Shown: piece by piece, positions 9,641 through 21,069 of the stretch
How positions within the stretch are numbered: the first letter of the stretch is position 1
Layout: each line of letters begins with the position of its first letter
Notes under the pieces: generated by a model
Told to the model about the DNA's origin: nothing
Seen by the model: the letters and a program-made list of their open reading frames with translations, nothing else
Database searches by the model: none
Program-made: the position numbers and the translations under genes
Assembly (NCBI GenBank): GCA_023548195.1
Contig: JAJHZJ010000311.1
Coordinates: 7,666,811 to 7,730,810, forward strand
DNA: 64,000 nt
Direction: 5' to 3'
Source of the DNA: Bettongia penicillata ogilbyi
Taxonomy: Eukaryota; Chordata; Mammalia; Diprotodontia; Potoroidae

Positions 9641-10900
9641 GGACTCATCACATATTCCTTTATGGTGAACTTGCTTATATGATAAAAGTCATTCTGTTTT
9701 GGAGAAACCAACTACTTAGAGAAGTATTACCTTCTAATTCCTACATGCAATTAGTCTTTCTTAGTACTTTTAAATGATTTCTTTAAAATAAATACAAAAT
9801 TAATAAGATAAAGTATACTACATTGTTAAATCAAGTTTCCTGGTAGTTGACTAATTTTTCTCTCTCCCACTCATGCCACACGAAGTTAAGCATTCTCCCT
9901 TCTTGTATGTTTTTTTTATCATCCTGTTCCATTAAATTACCTAGCCCTTACATCTGTTAAATCCATCTTTAATTATCTGTCCATTTCTACAACTTCTGGA
10001 AGTCAATAATACTTGCAACTCCTTAAATTCTCTCTAAAATTTTTGTCTTAAATTGTGGATTTTTATGAATCCCAAAGCTGAGGAATTGACCAATATATAA
10101 CAGTATAGGAATCTGTGTTATTTTAGTGTTTCTTTGGAATGTGATTGTCAAGTATGTGATATTGCCTGAAATTTTGTTCCAAAGGTGGAACAAACGAAGA
10201 TCTGTGACCTGTGTAGGGACATAAGCTGATAATAACAGGTATGGGTCTTCACATACTAATGTTTGGTTTTCTAGTTTAAATCCAGTGTTGCCATCTATCC
10301 ATGTGCTTAGGAGTTGATGTTCATTTAATGACCAAAACATCCTTCAATTCATTCAAGAATTTTGTGGTAGTTGTATTTTGGCTTCAGTTTAAAGCTCTGT
10401 TTTGTTTTTTAATGGTCTCTGTGCTGCTTGATTATTTATGATCTTACCTCCACATGTGAATCCAGGATAATAACAATAAAAGGGACTAAAGGAGCCAGCA
10501 ATAGAAAATTAGGCAAGGTTGAATGGTTCTTACTGCAGCAATAGAATTGAAAGAGAAAGGGGAAACTGGGTAAATGTAATACCACCCTACCCTCGTAAAG
10601 AGTGTATTTCTCTTAAATAACAAACCTGCATAGGTCCTAACTTAGCATAGTCTTGACTTTACTTTTAGTACCATGGAGAGAAAAAATTGGGGCTGCTTCC
10701 TCTGAGACTGGGGGAAATATAGAGAGAATAGGTGTGAAGACACATATTTTGAGGTATGAAGGGAGTCTTGCTCAGTCATGACCCCCATGGTCAGCCATTC
10801 AACAATTCAAAACTTATTCCCATTCTGCCAGTCCTTAACCCTGAGTAACTATTTACTAGTTCATCACCTCCAAAATCTTGATAGTCAACCCCAACTGCTG
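9640..10900. other. Unassigned intergenic stretch
   Basis: Mostly AT-rich. The longest ORF (10340-10023, minus, 105 codons) has no domain I recognise and no splice-site support. No repeat family is clear. Confidence 0.35.
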
Positions 10901-11265
10901 CTTTGCAACCTTTTTATTTAAGTCAGACTACCTATAGCATCCTCCATAATGATCCTTCCAAACATTTTCCTCACCAAATTCTGTCTCATCCTGTCTCTCT
11001 ATCACTCTTAAGCAGGTAATCTTTACTGAGAGGGAACCAATCTGGTGTGATCTATGTCAAATACCTTTCTTGCCACTTCTAATCTCTGTCTTTATGTATT
11101 TTTCCTCTCTTTCCTTCTGCCTCCATAGAAAAAATATACCAGCTTCTTAGTAAAAAGATTTCTGTGCCTGTGTCCTTTGTACTAAACCTTCTTTCCCTCC
11201 TACTTCAGGACTTCCTTACTGTATCAGTCCTCTCCTCCCTCCCTCCCTCCCTCTCTCCTTCTCCT

Positions 11266-11319
<54 letters not shown>

Positions 11320-11640
11320 CTTCTCTCCCCCTCTCCTCTTCTGTAATGACTCTGTGTTCTTCCTACAAACCGCTCCTTTTCTACCACCACCCCCAACCTT
11401 CTCTCCACTCTTTTTATCTGCTTGAGCTATTTCCTATCTATCTTTCTGCTCCTTAGCTTTTAGAAAGAGTAAACTACACTCCATCCTTCCACCTGCCTAC
11501 TTCCCAAACCTCAGAAATCTTCTGTTCATACTCTGCTGACTTGAAAGGTCATTGAAATCTGATAGCTCCTTTTTCAATCTTCATTGCCCTTGATCTCTTT
11601 GAAGCATTTGACACTGTTGACTACTTTACAAAACCAACAT
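10900..11640 (+). mobile_element. L2 LINE body fragment with an internal CT tract
   Basis: The right part reads like the L2 coding region end: 'GATCTCTTTGAAGCATTTG' then 'ACACTGTTGACTAC', equivalent to the L2 phrase found again at 59055-59085. The left part is pyrimidine-rich and compatible with L2. A (CT)n microsatellite interrupts at 11235-11318. Confidence 0.5.
11235..11318. repeat. (CT)n microsatellite
   Basis: CCCT units grade into about 45 bases of perfect CT. The Ser/Leu and Arg/Glu ORFs across it are artefacts. Confidence 0.95.
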
Positions 11641-11800
11641 ATTCATTTTATGTATATAAAACAGTGTGCTAAGCTCTGAGGTTATAAACTGAAAAGCACA
11701 ACCTTCCCTGCTCTCAGGGAGCTTATATTCTAAAAGGGAGAGATAAAACATATGAGAATTTCAACTACAGGACAAATGGAAAGGTACCATGGATACATGG
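11640..11800 (+). repeat. CORE-SINE 3' part (marsupial type)
   Basis: Matches 'ACAGTGTGCTAAGCTCTGAG', 'CTGCTCTCAGGGAGCTTA' and 'TATTCTAAAAGGGAGAGA', a common marsupial SINE body also seen at 30440-30560. Confidence 0.6.
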
Positions 11801-11879
11801 AATGTACTACAGCAAAATATTAGGTTATGAGTCTTCATTTTTGTCATTTCCACTGACAAAAAAATGTAATTTCTGATAT

Positions 11880-12185
11880 TGAACTTTTCTATAGCAGGCA
11901 ATGACTTTAGTGGTAAGAATTTTCTTTTTCAGATCTTTAGTAGCTGTGGCTGTTGAGGCAGGGACTGTGACCCTTGTACAAGAATTTGCCGCATTAGCAC
12001 AAGGGTTTCTTTCCTGGAAAATGACTTCAGGAACTGAGCTGGAAGCAGAGCAGTTGGTGCTGCTATTCCTTCCTGGATGGCAGAGACTTTCACTTTTTAT
12101 CTCTATATTTTATCTCTGTATTTATCTCTGTATTTAGCATAGTACATAACACATAATAAACCCTTAATAAATGTTGTAGATTGAT
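11880..12185 (+). mobile_element. L2-like 3' end
   Basis: Contains 'GGCAGGGACTGTGACCC', 'TTTAGCATAGTACATAACAC' and 'CCCTTAATAAATGTTG', the typical L2 end. The TATTTTATCTCTG units (12095-12135) are a short internal repeat. Confidence 0.5.
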
Positions 12186-12299
12186 TGCTAAGTTGACTAC
12201 TTCCTTCGTTTTTGGGTATTCTTAGGATCACTAACACATGATTGACATACTTCATGTAGTAGATGCCTGGACATTTGACAGATGATAAATACAACTAAT

Positions 12300-12490
12300 C
12301 CTAATAAAATGTTAGAACTGGAAGGGATCTTCTATCACTTAGTCCAACCTTTTCAATTTTTAGATGAAGCAACTGATATCCAGAGGGGTTAAGGAACTTA
12401 CCTAAGGTCATGCAAGTAGTGACAAAGCTAGGATTATAACCCAGGTCTTTTGACTCAGATTCTTGGGTTTTAAATATTGTATCACACTGT
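12300..12490 (-). repeat. MIR-type SINE
   Basis: 'GAACTGGAAGGGATCTTC', 'AGTCCAACCTTTTCAAT', 'AGAGGGGTTAAGGAAC' and 'AACCCAGGTCTTTTGACTC' follow the reverse-strand order of a mammalian MIR-class SINE. Confidence 0.75.
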
Positions 12491-12709
12491 CTTCTTAACT
12501 ACATACGTTCAGTGAAAGCTGAAGAGTGGAACTCCCTTGGAAAAAGGACCTATTAATCTGTGTTTATCTTTTGTCAGTAGGAAAGAAGTAGGAAATTGAC
12601 TTGAGCCAAGCAGATTACAAAGTGTGTAGCCACTGCTGATGAAACCTGACTCTAGATTGAGCCAAATTAACCTCTTAAATCTCTGAGACACCTCTTGTCT
12701 GTCTACACA

Positions 12710-13290
12710 TCATACCTGGGAGAGAAGTATTCTCAAAATATACTTCCTTGACTTTTGCATTTCTCCCTCTGCCTCTCTGATCTCTTTTCTGTGTCCTCCA
12801 TTTAGCTCATTTCACAACTTCCTAAGCATACTGTATGCATTTTCCCAATCATTTTCCCCACCTCCATGCTTTGACCCCTTCAATCCATTCTTCACATCAT
12901 TACCAGACTAAATTTCCTGATGTGTATCCTCAATCATATACTTTTATTATTAAGAAATCTTTGATAATAAACTGGATCTAACTTTCCAGTTTGATTTCTC
13001 ACTGTTCCCCTTTATGTACTCAGTGGCTTTAGCCAGACTGGACTACTTACTATTCTATAAGCAGATCTGTAGATTATCTACTTTTGTGCCTTTGCCCATA
13101 CTATTCCTTGTGTTTCTATCACTGCCTTCTAAAATTCTATAAATACTGCAAGACCCACCTCAAATGCTCTTTATTCTATGAAGTTTCCTTGATGTCTCCC
13201 AAATGTAATCAGAAATGAACTTTTCTTTGAAATTGTCATATTTTCTTTCATCCTTTTTCATCCTTATCATTTATAAAATTACTTATTTTA
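12710..13290 (+). mobile_element. L2 LINE 3' region
   Basis: Long pyrimidine-rich text with L2 phrases: 'GCCAGACTGGACTACTTAC', 'GTGCCTTTGCCCATAC', 'AGACCCACCTCAAATGC' and 'GAAGTTTCCTTGATG'. Frames are broken. Confidence 0.7.
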
Positions 13291-13299
13291 TAAAGAAGG

Positions 13300-13740
13300 C
13301 AATCTACATACAGTATTTCAAAATATTAGATTGTATGAGTTGAAGCTATATGTGATTAACAAATTCAGACTAACGTAGCTTTTAAAATATGCACATAAAA
13401 GGGATTTATACGTTAGCCACATAAGCATTAATTTTTTAAAAAAATTCCACATGAGATATTTCCAGGAATCATGCCTTCTTAATGCATATTTCCCTTCTGC
13501 AGTGGCTTTCACTTCATTTGAGTTTTCTCAAGTTTAGCTACAATGAATTCTCTCACCTGTTTAAGCATGAAGATTAAAAGAAAAAACCTCAATGTTCTTG
13601 GCTGTGTTCAATTTTCCCTTTGACCTGAAAATTTTAATTAAAAACAGATTCTGGCTTTTTTGGGAAAATGCTTATGATACCTTTAACCAGTAAAAATAAT
13701 TAGTACTCATAAAGTCTGAAATATAGCTCTCTTACATTCA
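13300..13740. other. Unassigned AT-rich stretch
   Basis: No named repeat and no convincing ORF. Confidence 0.35.
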
Positions 13741-13920
13741 GAGTTTTTTAGTTACTATCTATCCCTACAAATAAGTATTTCAGCCCCATTTTACAGGTGA
13801 GTAAACAGAGAAGCTAAGTGGTTTGCCCAGAGATACAGACTGAATCAGCAGCAGACCTGGTATCATAAGTTGAAACTCCTGAGTCAAAAATTAGTCCAGT
13901 GAGCCATGCTGTTTCTAAAG
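13740..13920 (-). repeat. MIR-type SINE
   Basis: 'CCCCATTTTACAGGTGAG', 'TAAACAGAGAAGCTAAG' and 'GGTTTGCCCAGAG' give the MIR core in reverse orientation. Confidence 0.6.
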
Positions 13921-14405
13921 TAATAAGCATATTAATTGTCCCTTCAAGCAGTAAGCAGAGCAGTAAATAGAGCATGTCACATCCAGAAGACCTATGCATC
14001 TGAAGAGACCTACTTCCTTCGATTAGGAAAGGAGAATATGCCAGAAATTGCCACTCACCTTTTATTAGGGAAAAAAAGAATGTTATGGCCCAAACAAATT
14101 TGTGCAGAACAACTAGTTTTAAAGGCACGGAATTTTTTTTTTACAGAACTAAGTGATAGGTATATTAATTTTTTTTTCCATTAGTGACTAGACTAGGTCT
14201 ACATAAAAAAATAAGTGAAAAATAAAATTGGAGGAGGGAGACAGGAAGAGCCACCATGTTTCCCTCTTTTCAGGTTATTCAAAGAAAAACACGCCTCATT
14301 ACCTATGTTTACATATATGTACATCATTACATGTTTAATACATATTGGATTTATATGTTTACATATTACCTTTTAATTCTAATAATTGCTAGCTACATGT
14401 TATAA

Positions 14406-15409
14406 TGTAGCCCCCCACCCCCACCCCCCAGGGTTATACCTGAAACTTACACTTATGGGTTGGGTTCCCAGAGTGCAAATTCCCTATTCCCTTCTGGGTA
14501 ACCCACTTCCAATATAATAGCTCACAGGCCTCCATAGGTATACTTCCCATTAACAATCAGAGAGTAATCACAATTATCTCTTATCAAAGGCATTCACTAA
14601 AGTTGCATAGTAAAAAACAGTTGCAAAACAGTCCCCTTCATAAAGCTGGGGCACATTCATGATAAACACAATGTTCTTGGGAAGAATAGGTTCAAACTTA
14701 GAATAAAATGATTTTTAAGTCCACATATAAGATATACGTGTGTCAAAGGCATTTCGCATGTCTTTGAAATGATATTGCTTCTGTATGACCTGAAGTTCCT
14801 GGGATATATTGATACTATAAACTTGGAAATACTTTTTCTCTTCATAGAGGTAACTCCTTTTAGCTATATCATCTCTTGGAAGGATTGCACAGCTAGATTC
14901 CCAGGGTTTGCTCATCTTCATAGCTGGCTCTCTTCTCTGCTGCCAAAAGTCATAATGTTTCATCAAGTTGCTTCCTCCCTTGAGTGACTGTCTGTCTCTG
15001 TATGTTGGGTTCATCTTTGCTCTAAGCTGAAGTATCTCCTTTTGATTGAGCAGCTCTGCTTCAAGTGACATGCCTTGTGGAGAATAGGAGAGAGGAGAGA
15101 GAAACCCTGTCCTCCATGCCAAGAGTGATTTCTTCTAAGGGCCCTGTTTCTTCCTCAACTTGTGGCTTAGAACAGTATACCTCTAACTCCCAAGGCCAAG
15201 CTATTTAAAACCCCTAGGGTGTGTCTAATTTGATTGCTCAGTCAATCACATTGTTCCCTTCTGTTTTGTTCTAGGAACTTGTTCATACCTCATAAAGTCA
15301 TGGTAGCAATTTTACAGTTAGTTTAATGCCTTGTTGCCACATTAAAACCTCATCATCTATGACTGAATCTTGTGACTATAACTGGGTTAGAGGGGGAATC
15401 ATATACTCC
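14406..15409 (-). mobile_element. LTR-like block (possible solo LTR of an endogenous retrovirus)
   Basis: Read on the minus strand, the block starts TGGAGTATATG (15409) and ends GGGGGGCTACA (14406), so it has TG...CA ends. It contains a TTTAAATAG box near 15200. I see no matching short target duplication at the ends, and no gag, pol or env sequence. A minus-strand ORF of 135 codons (15122-14715) lies inside; it has no domain I recognise. Assignment to an LTR is by general structure only. Confidence 0.3.
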
Positions 15410-15985
15410 ATTACCCTAATAATACCTAAAGACTCTAAACTAAAGAGGAAGCTACCTATATATGTCCATGAAGATAGATACTGAATATCCACATTGTGTG
15501 AAAAAGATATAGCTTTGTATGCTGGGATGTGCAGAATACACATATGCAAATATACAGCTGGGATAACCAGAAGCTCTTAAGAGATATACTCCAAGAAAGC
15601 ACAGGCAACAAATAAGATGATTTAGAGATGCTTACAATGAGAGAAATTTAATGTCATAGGTATCAGTTGGTGGAAGGAGACCCCAAATTGGAATATGGCT
15701 CTAGATGGCTATTCTTTATTCAAAAGAAAAAAAATATACATTAAAAAGGAGTGGGATGTCATTATCTATTAAGCAGATATACACTTGTAAGGAAATCTGA
15801 GGAGGAGAGCAAGGAAGCATGATGGAAAGCATTTAAGTGAAGATCAATCGAGAGAGAAATGTAAAACAATTTTGTCATTGGAATATATTGTAGAACAACT
15901 GGTCAGAAAGGAAGTTCAGGAAATATACCACATACCTGACAGAGAGGGATAATAAAATTTTGATAGGTTACTTCAATTATCTAGA
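15410..15985. other. Unassigned stretch
   Basis: Purine-rich, no long ORF. The piece from about 15590 to 15960 has eroded LINE-like character, but I cannot place it. Confidence 0.3.
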
Positions 15986-15994
15986 TATCTGATA

Positions 15995-16165
15995 GAATTT
16001 CTCTTCTCTCCTGTCTCTTTCTCCCTGCCTCCCCCTCCTTCTGTCTCTGTCTCTATCCAGCTCTCTGTCTCTCTCTTCTTTGCACCTGTTTCTGTCTCTG
16101 TCTCCTCCTGTATCTGTTTCTGTCTCTGTCTCTACCTCTCTTTGTCTCTGTCTCACTCTCCTAGA
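15995..16165. repeat. (TCTCTG)n-type simple repeat
   Basis: Imperfect TCTGTCTC hexamers and CT units over about 170 bases. The Arg/Asp/Glu-rich minus ORF across it (16174-15977) is an artefact. Confidence 0.9.
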
Positions 16166-16299
16166 AGAGAACAACTAATAAACTCAACATTCCATAATGA
16201 AAATTTCATCCTTCAAAAGCTGAATATACAACAAAAAGAAGAAATAAAGGAAGATAAATTCTATTCTTCATCTGATTCTTGCCATTAGGAAGTTGCTTT

Positions 16300-16451
16300 T
16301 GTAAAATTATTTTTTTTTCAATCAGTAAAGCCCTTATGTCCCTCTCATTTCCTACCACCATTTGAGAACATCAGAAAAACAAAACCTTTGTTACAAATAT
16401 GTATAGGCAAGCAAAACAAATTTTCACCTTGGCCATGTCCATTATAGATTT

Positions 16452-16486
<35 letters not shown>

Positions 16487-16590
16487 TGTATGAGTGTGTG
16501 TGTCTTTACCATACCATTGTTGTATATATTTTTCTCCTAATTTTGCTCACTTCATTCTGCATCAGTTCATGCAATTCTTCCTAGGTTTAG
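16300..16590 (-). mobile_element. L1 3' end fragment
   Basis: 'TTGTTACAAATATG', 'GCAAAACAAATTTTCACC', 'TTGGCCATGTCC' and, after a (TG)n tract at 16454-16485, 'TTTTGCTCACTTCATTCTG' followed by 'CATCAGTTCATGCA' match the reverse complement of the marsupial L1 3' part. Confidence 0.65.
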
Positions 16591-18290
16591 TGGAATCCAG
16601 AGAACAGAGTGAGAAGAAGCAATTGAGTCTAGCTCATCACTATCCCTTCTCCATAATGATCTGGAAAATGCAGAAATCTAAATTCTGATGAGGAATGCCA
16701 AGAAAAAGTCATAGTGAGTCATTTTTCTAGCCTAAGGAAGCTTGAGGAGACAAACAGGTTGCAGACTTCAGAGATGGGGGCCTGATAAGAGCATGCATAG
16801 CTTGGAACATTCCAGTACACAGGAACAGAAAAAGTTCCTGGAAGAACACCAGAATAGGAAGCATCAGGATAGAAAGAGATCCCAGGGGATCCCTTAACTA
16901 GAGCTGGGTTCGGGAACAGGTGCTATCTGGCAGCTCAGTAGCCCTCCAAGTTCCAGGACACAAATGTTGAACAGAGAACAAGTTTGTGAAATGTGGCAGT
17001 GTGGCTCTGGTCCCAGGAACAGAGTATAGCAGAACCTCCCAATGGGCTGACAGTGACTGAGTCCAACAGTAGTAGCCTGTTGAAACGCTTAACTATGCAC
17101 AAAACATCAGACTCAAACCTGGGTCAGGAGTTTGCTGAGTTCAGATTATGAAAATGATAAACAGACTTCTCCCTGGATCATACCGCTTTGTGAAGACTGA
17201 AAGCTTGTGAAAACAGCCATAAGATATAAAAAGACAAACCTCACACCAGGTATTCCCTCCTGCCCTGCCCCAAGAAGTGTGTAGAGTCCAGTACTAATAA
17301 AGTCCAAATTCTAGATGGTTAGAAGAATTAATAAACAAGAAAAAAGAACCTAACAATTAAAAACTAGTATGGTGATGGAAGCTCAAGATACAAATTCAGA
17401 AGAGAATGACTTGAAAACATCTACATTCAAAACCTTGGAGAAAAAGTTTGTACACAAATCCAACACAAATTTCTAGAAAAGCTTTTTTTAAAGAGTTAAA
17501 AGTAATTTTAAAACCAAATGAGAACTATGAAAGAAAGTTATGAAAAGAGGATCAGCAATCTGGAAGAAGAGCATGCAAAATCTTACTGAAAAAAATGACT
17601 CCTTGAAAATTAGAATTAGCCAAATGGAAGCTAATAATTCTTTGAGACATCAAGAAATAATAAAACAAAGTCAAAAGTCTGGAAAATGGAAGAAAATGTG
17701 AAATATCTCATAGGAAAAACAATTGAACTGGACTAACAGATCAAGGAGAAATAACTTAAGAATCATTAGATTATCCTAAGAGTCATGAACAACACAAAAA
17801 GAAAACCATCATATTTCTAAAAATCATAAAAGAAAACCACCCAGATATTTTAAAATCAGAGGGCAAAGTAGAAATAGAAAGAATATACAGTTAACTGTTA
17901 AAAGAAAAGCATAAAAGGTACATATGCATGAAAAATCATTGGGAAAGGGGGAAACAGGAAAAGGGAGAGGAAAAATGGGGGAAATTATCTTACATAAAGG
18001 AATGCATAAAGAGGAGTTTATACAATGGAAGATGCGGTGAGTAGGAGAGTGGGTGACTTTTGAATCTCACTCTCATCTGAACCGGTTAAAGGAGAAAAGA
18101 CTACATACATACAGTTGGATATAGTAATATAGGATGGAATATAGTAATCTTACCCAACAGGGACACAGGAAGGAAAGGAGCCTAAGGTCAAAGGGGGAAT
18201 AAGAAAGGGAGCAAATAAAGAAAGGCAGTCAGAAGTAAAATAGACTCTTAAAGAGGGGACTGGGGGGAAAGGAGAAGAAGAAATACAATA
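16590..18290 (+). mobile_element. Old L1-derived element, ORF1 type without ORF2 (HAL1-like)
   Basis: A 5'UTR-like part ('GAGAACAGAGTGAGAAG', later 'GTGACTGAGTCCAACAG', a phrase also in the 5985 element) leads to a decayed ORF1 region. About 17580-17790 still shows 'GAAAATTAGAATTAGCCAAA', 'CTCATAGGAAAAACAATTG' and 'ATCAAGGAGAAATAACTTA', matching better copies at 28060 and 43600. The ORF1 C-terminal part is mostly deleted. It ends in GA-rich 3' sequence that meets an inverted L1 piece near 18290. Confidence 0.6.
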
Positions 18291-18294
18291 GTAT

Positions 18295-18720
18295 GGAGGG
18301 ACACACACACATCTTCCCAGGTTTCTCAAAAATAATCCTCTTATCGTTTCTTATAGTACAATAGTATTTCAACATATTTAGACACCATAATTTGATCATC
18401 CATACCCTAATCAATGGGTATTCCTCAAATTCCAATTCTTCACCACCTCAAAAAAAATCTATAAATATTTTTGTACTTCCTTAGTACTTGTTTTACTTAC
18501 GCCTAATTCCTCCCTTAATCTACTCTCCCTCTAATTCCTTCTTCTCCCTTCTCCCCTTTCCCTGCTATTTCCCTATTGAGCGAAATGTATTTCTGTACTT
18601 AATGATGTGAGCTCTTCCTTCCTTTAACCAATTCACATATGAAGGATTATTCAAGTGTCACCCTTCCTATTTCCACTTTACTCTCTGGCTCTAGATCTTT
18701 ATGCAGTTTTCTTTTCAAAT
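18295..18720 (-). mobile_element. L1 3' fragment in inverted orientation
   Basis: Read on the minus strand it contains 'AAGAATTGGAATTTGAGG' and 'TACCCATTGATTAGGG', the L1 3' phrase, preceded by text that matches the plus-strand 18060-18230 segment ('GGTTAAAGGA'). The junction with the previous element is therefore tail-to-tail and carries related sequence on both sides. Confidence 0.6.
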
Positions 18721-20215
18721 TTCCTTGCAATATGATGTCTTTCAGATGGTCCAATGATTCTTTTTTTTAGCCATTGTAAAAAGAGAACCATTTTGAAATC
18801 TCTTTAGACATTTCATAAATCCACAATTGCCTTTCCTGGAAATACAATTTTCTTTCAGATTCTTATACTAATTACCTTTGAAAGAAATCAAGTTAGTTCA
18901 TTTCAAAATATACTTTGTAAGTGTAGCCAGTTGTTATTTCATGGAGAGTTCAAGTGAAGCCTGAACTATCTATCTGTCTGTCTGTCTATATCTATATATC
19001 TAAGTTGGAAATCACTGGTCTTACAGCATATCAAAGTATATTACAACATGTTCAACTGTCATATAAAGCAAAATGTTTAGAATTGAGACACTGCTCACAT
19101 GTTAATGACACTTGATATGAACTTGTAGTAACCTCAAATATTCATTCATATTCATTTTCATTTTCCACATTGAACCTTTGTAAGAAAAAAACTGAAATAG
19201 GAGCAAAAAAAATCTGAATACATTTTTAAAAAATTATTTGACAATGGACTTTACTCTTATGACTTTCTGAGGCTGACAAGAATGGCTTTTGACATACCTT
19301 CCCAGCAAAATGTCTTTGCTGGCCTGGCAGCTTCTTTATGTTTCAGAGCATCCATTGGAAAGTTTCTTCACAATTTTCCCTCAAACCCTTTACAATCTCC
19401 TATTGATGAAAAGTGGACATACAGAGGTTTTCAGTGTTAAAGCCATTGGTGTTAAAAAATCACCTTCTGGTTCTGGAAGAAAATCTTTTGATTAAATAAA
19501 TTGTGAGTCTTCTATTCCAAATAGTTTACCTCTAATTTTACAAATTTGAACAGCAAAGTAGTTAATTGTGTCTTGAATATTTTCCTGATGATTTGCAGGT
19601 TGCTGAGGTGAGGGATTATTGGATGGAAAGGGTTAAGGTGCCTTCTGTTTAGACATTTTTATCAGGCTGGGAAAGACTGGCTTTTAGACGAAAGGGGTAG
19701 AATGATGATCACTACTATGAAACTTAGGGTTGCTGCAAAGAATCTAGGTGGGGTGCATGTTAGTGGAAATCTGAGCTGTGTTGAGCTTCCCAACTTGCTC
19801 CCGTGAGCCTCTCCTTCCATTTTTAGTCCAGTAATTCTTCATTTTTCTCTCCTTAATCTATTTTATTTTCTTTTTTAAAAAAATGTTATTTTAGATGCAA
19901 ATGCCAGAACACAAATACAGAACAGAAAAGAACCAAAAACATATCATAAATTTAAATATTGTAACTTAAATACAAAGTTAAAAAGAAAAAAAGAGCATAG
20001 CAGAGCATGAAAGGATTCAAATTATGTAACAATAAATTTTCATTTCAAGAAAGCCTGTATGCTAAATAATACTTATGCTGAAAATTGTCCATCTTTTATT
20101 TGCTTTGTTGTGAGTTCTTTTGTTCTCTGTGGTGCACTTTCTTACTTTGTTCTTTTCCCTTCTCCCCAACCCCCTAGAAGGTTATAATAAAGTTTAGATA
20201 TATTTCCCTATAACT
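18720..20215. other. Unassigned AT-rich intergenic stretch
   Basis: Contains a short CTAT/CTGT microsatellite (18968-19005) and no long ORF. The 19289-19495 ORF has no recognisable domain. Confidence 0.35.
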
Positions 20216-20219
20216 ATAG

Positions 20220-20248
20220 ATATATACATACACATATACGTATATATG

Positions 20249-20342
<94 letters not shown>
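20220..20342. repeat. (TG)n-(TA)n compound microsatellite
   Basis: ATATAC units pass into about 35 bases of perfect TG and then about 50 bases of perfect TA, ending at 20342. Long TA tracts can extrude cruciforms and are often misassembled. Confidence 0.95.
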
Positions 20343-20344
<2 letters not shown>

Positions 20345-20354
20345 ACCTCAATCT

Positions 20355-21065
20355 ATTTTCTAAGTCATTTTTATTTCCTATGAGATATCTTACATTTTCT
20401 TCTGTTTGGGTTTGGTTTTTTTAAAAACCTTGATTTTCTTTTACTATTTCTCACTGTGTCATGAGAATACAGCCTTCTGTTTGGTTTATTCTGGTACTTA
20501 GGAAGTTTGTTGCTTGAGCAAAGTTTTGTACCTCTTGTGCCAAGCTGTTAATTCTCTTTACAATTTTTAATAACTCTCATTTATTTTCCTCTAGTGTTCT
20601 CACTTTATTTATTAAAATATTTAACTGTTTTTAAACAATTTTTACTTCATTTCCTCCAAGCTTCTTCTAGTTGAATTTGTGCCCAAGCTATGTTTTTCTT
20701 TGAGGCATTTCTTGTAGATGTTTTGAAACCATTCTCTGCTATATTTGTTTCTTAGGTGTCCCTGTCAAAATAATAGCTTTTTTATAGTGGGATTCCTTTT
20801 TTTGTTGCTCATTCTACCATCCAACTTCCTACTTTATGTTAAGACTCTGTGCACTTTTGGAAGAAATGTTTTCTGCTGCTTTCTTGTGATAGTGAACATT
20901 TTATTATTCCTGGTTCTCAGCATCCACTCAAGCTGAGAATAAGCAAGGCCTGATCTAGGACAAAGTTTGATTACTGTTCCCCTGGTTTGAGTTCTGCAAG
21001 TTCCTGGCCTGAGTTTGGGTCTGAGCAAGAGTAAACTACTGCTAGACTTGTCTGTATCAGTCATT
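20355..21065. other. Unassigned; possibly a very old minus-strand LINE
   Basis: T-rich text with phrases such as 'GCCAAGCTGTTAATTCTC' loosely resembles the reverse complement of L1 ORF1 copies, but the match is too weak to assert. Confidence 0.25.
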
Positions 21066-21069
21066 TAGA

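Noticed and set aside
15977..16174. Arg/Asp/Glu-rich ORF
   Set aside because: Translation of the TCTCTG simple repeat.
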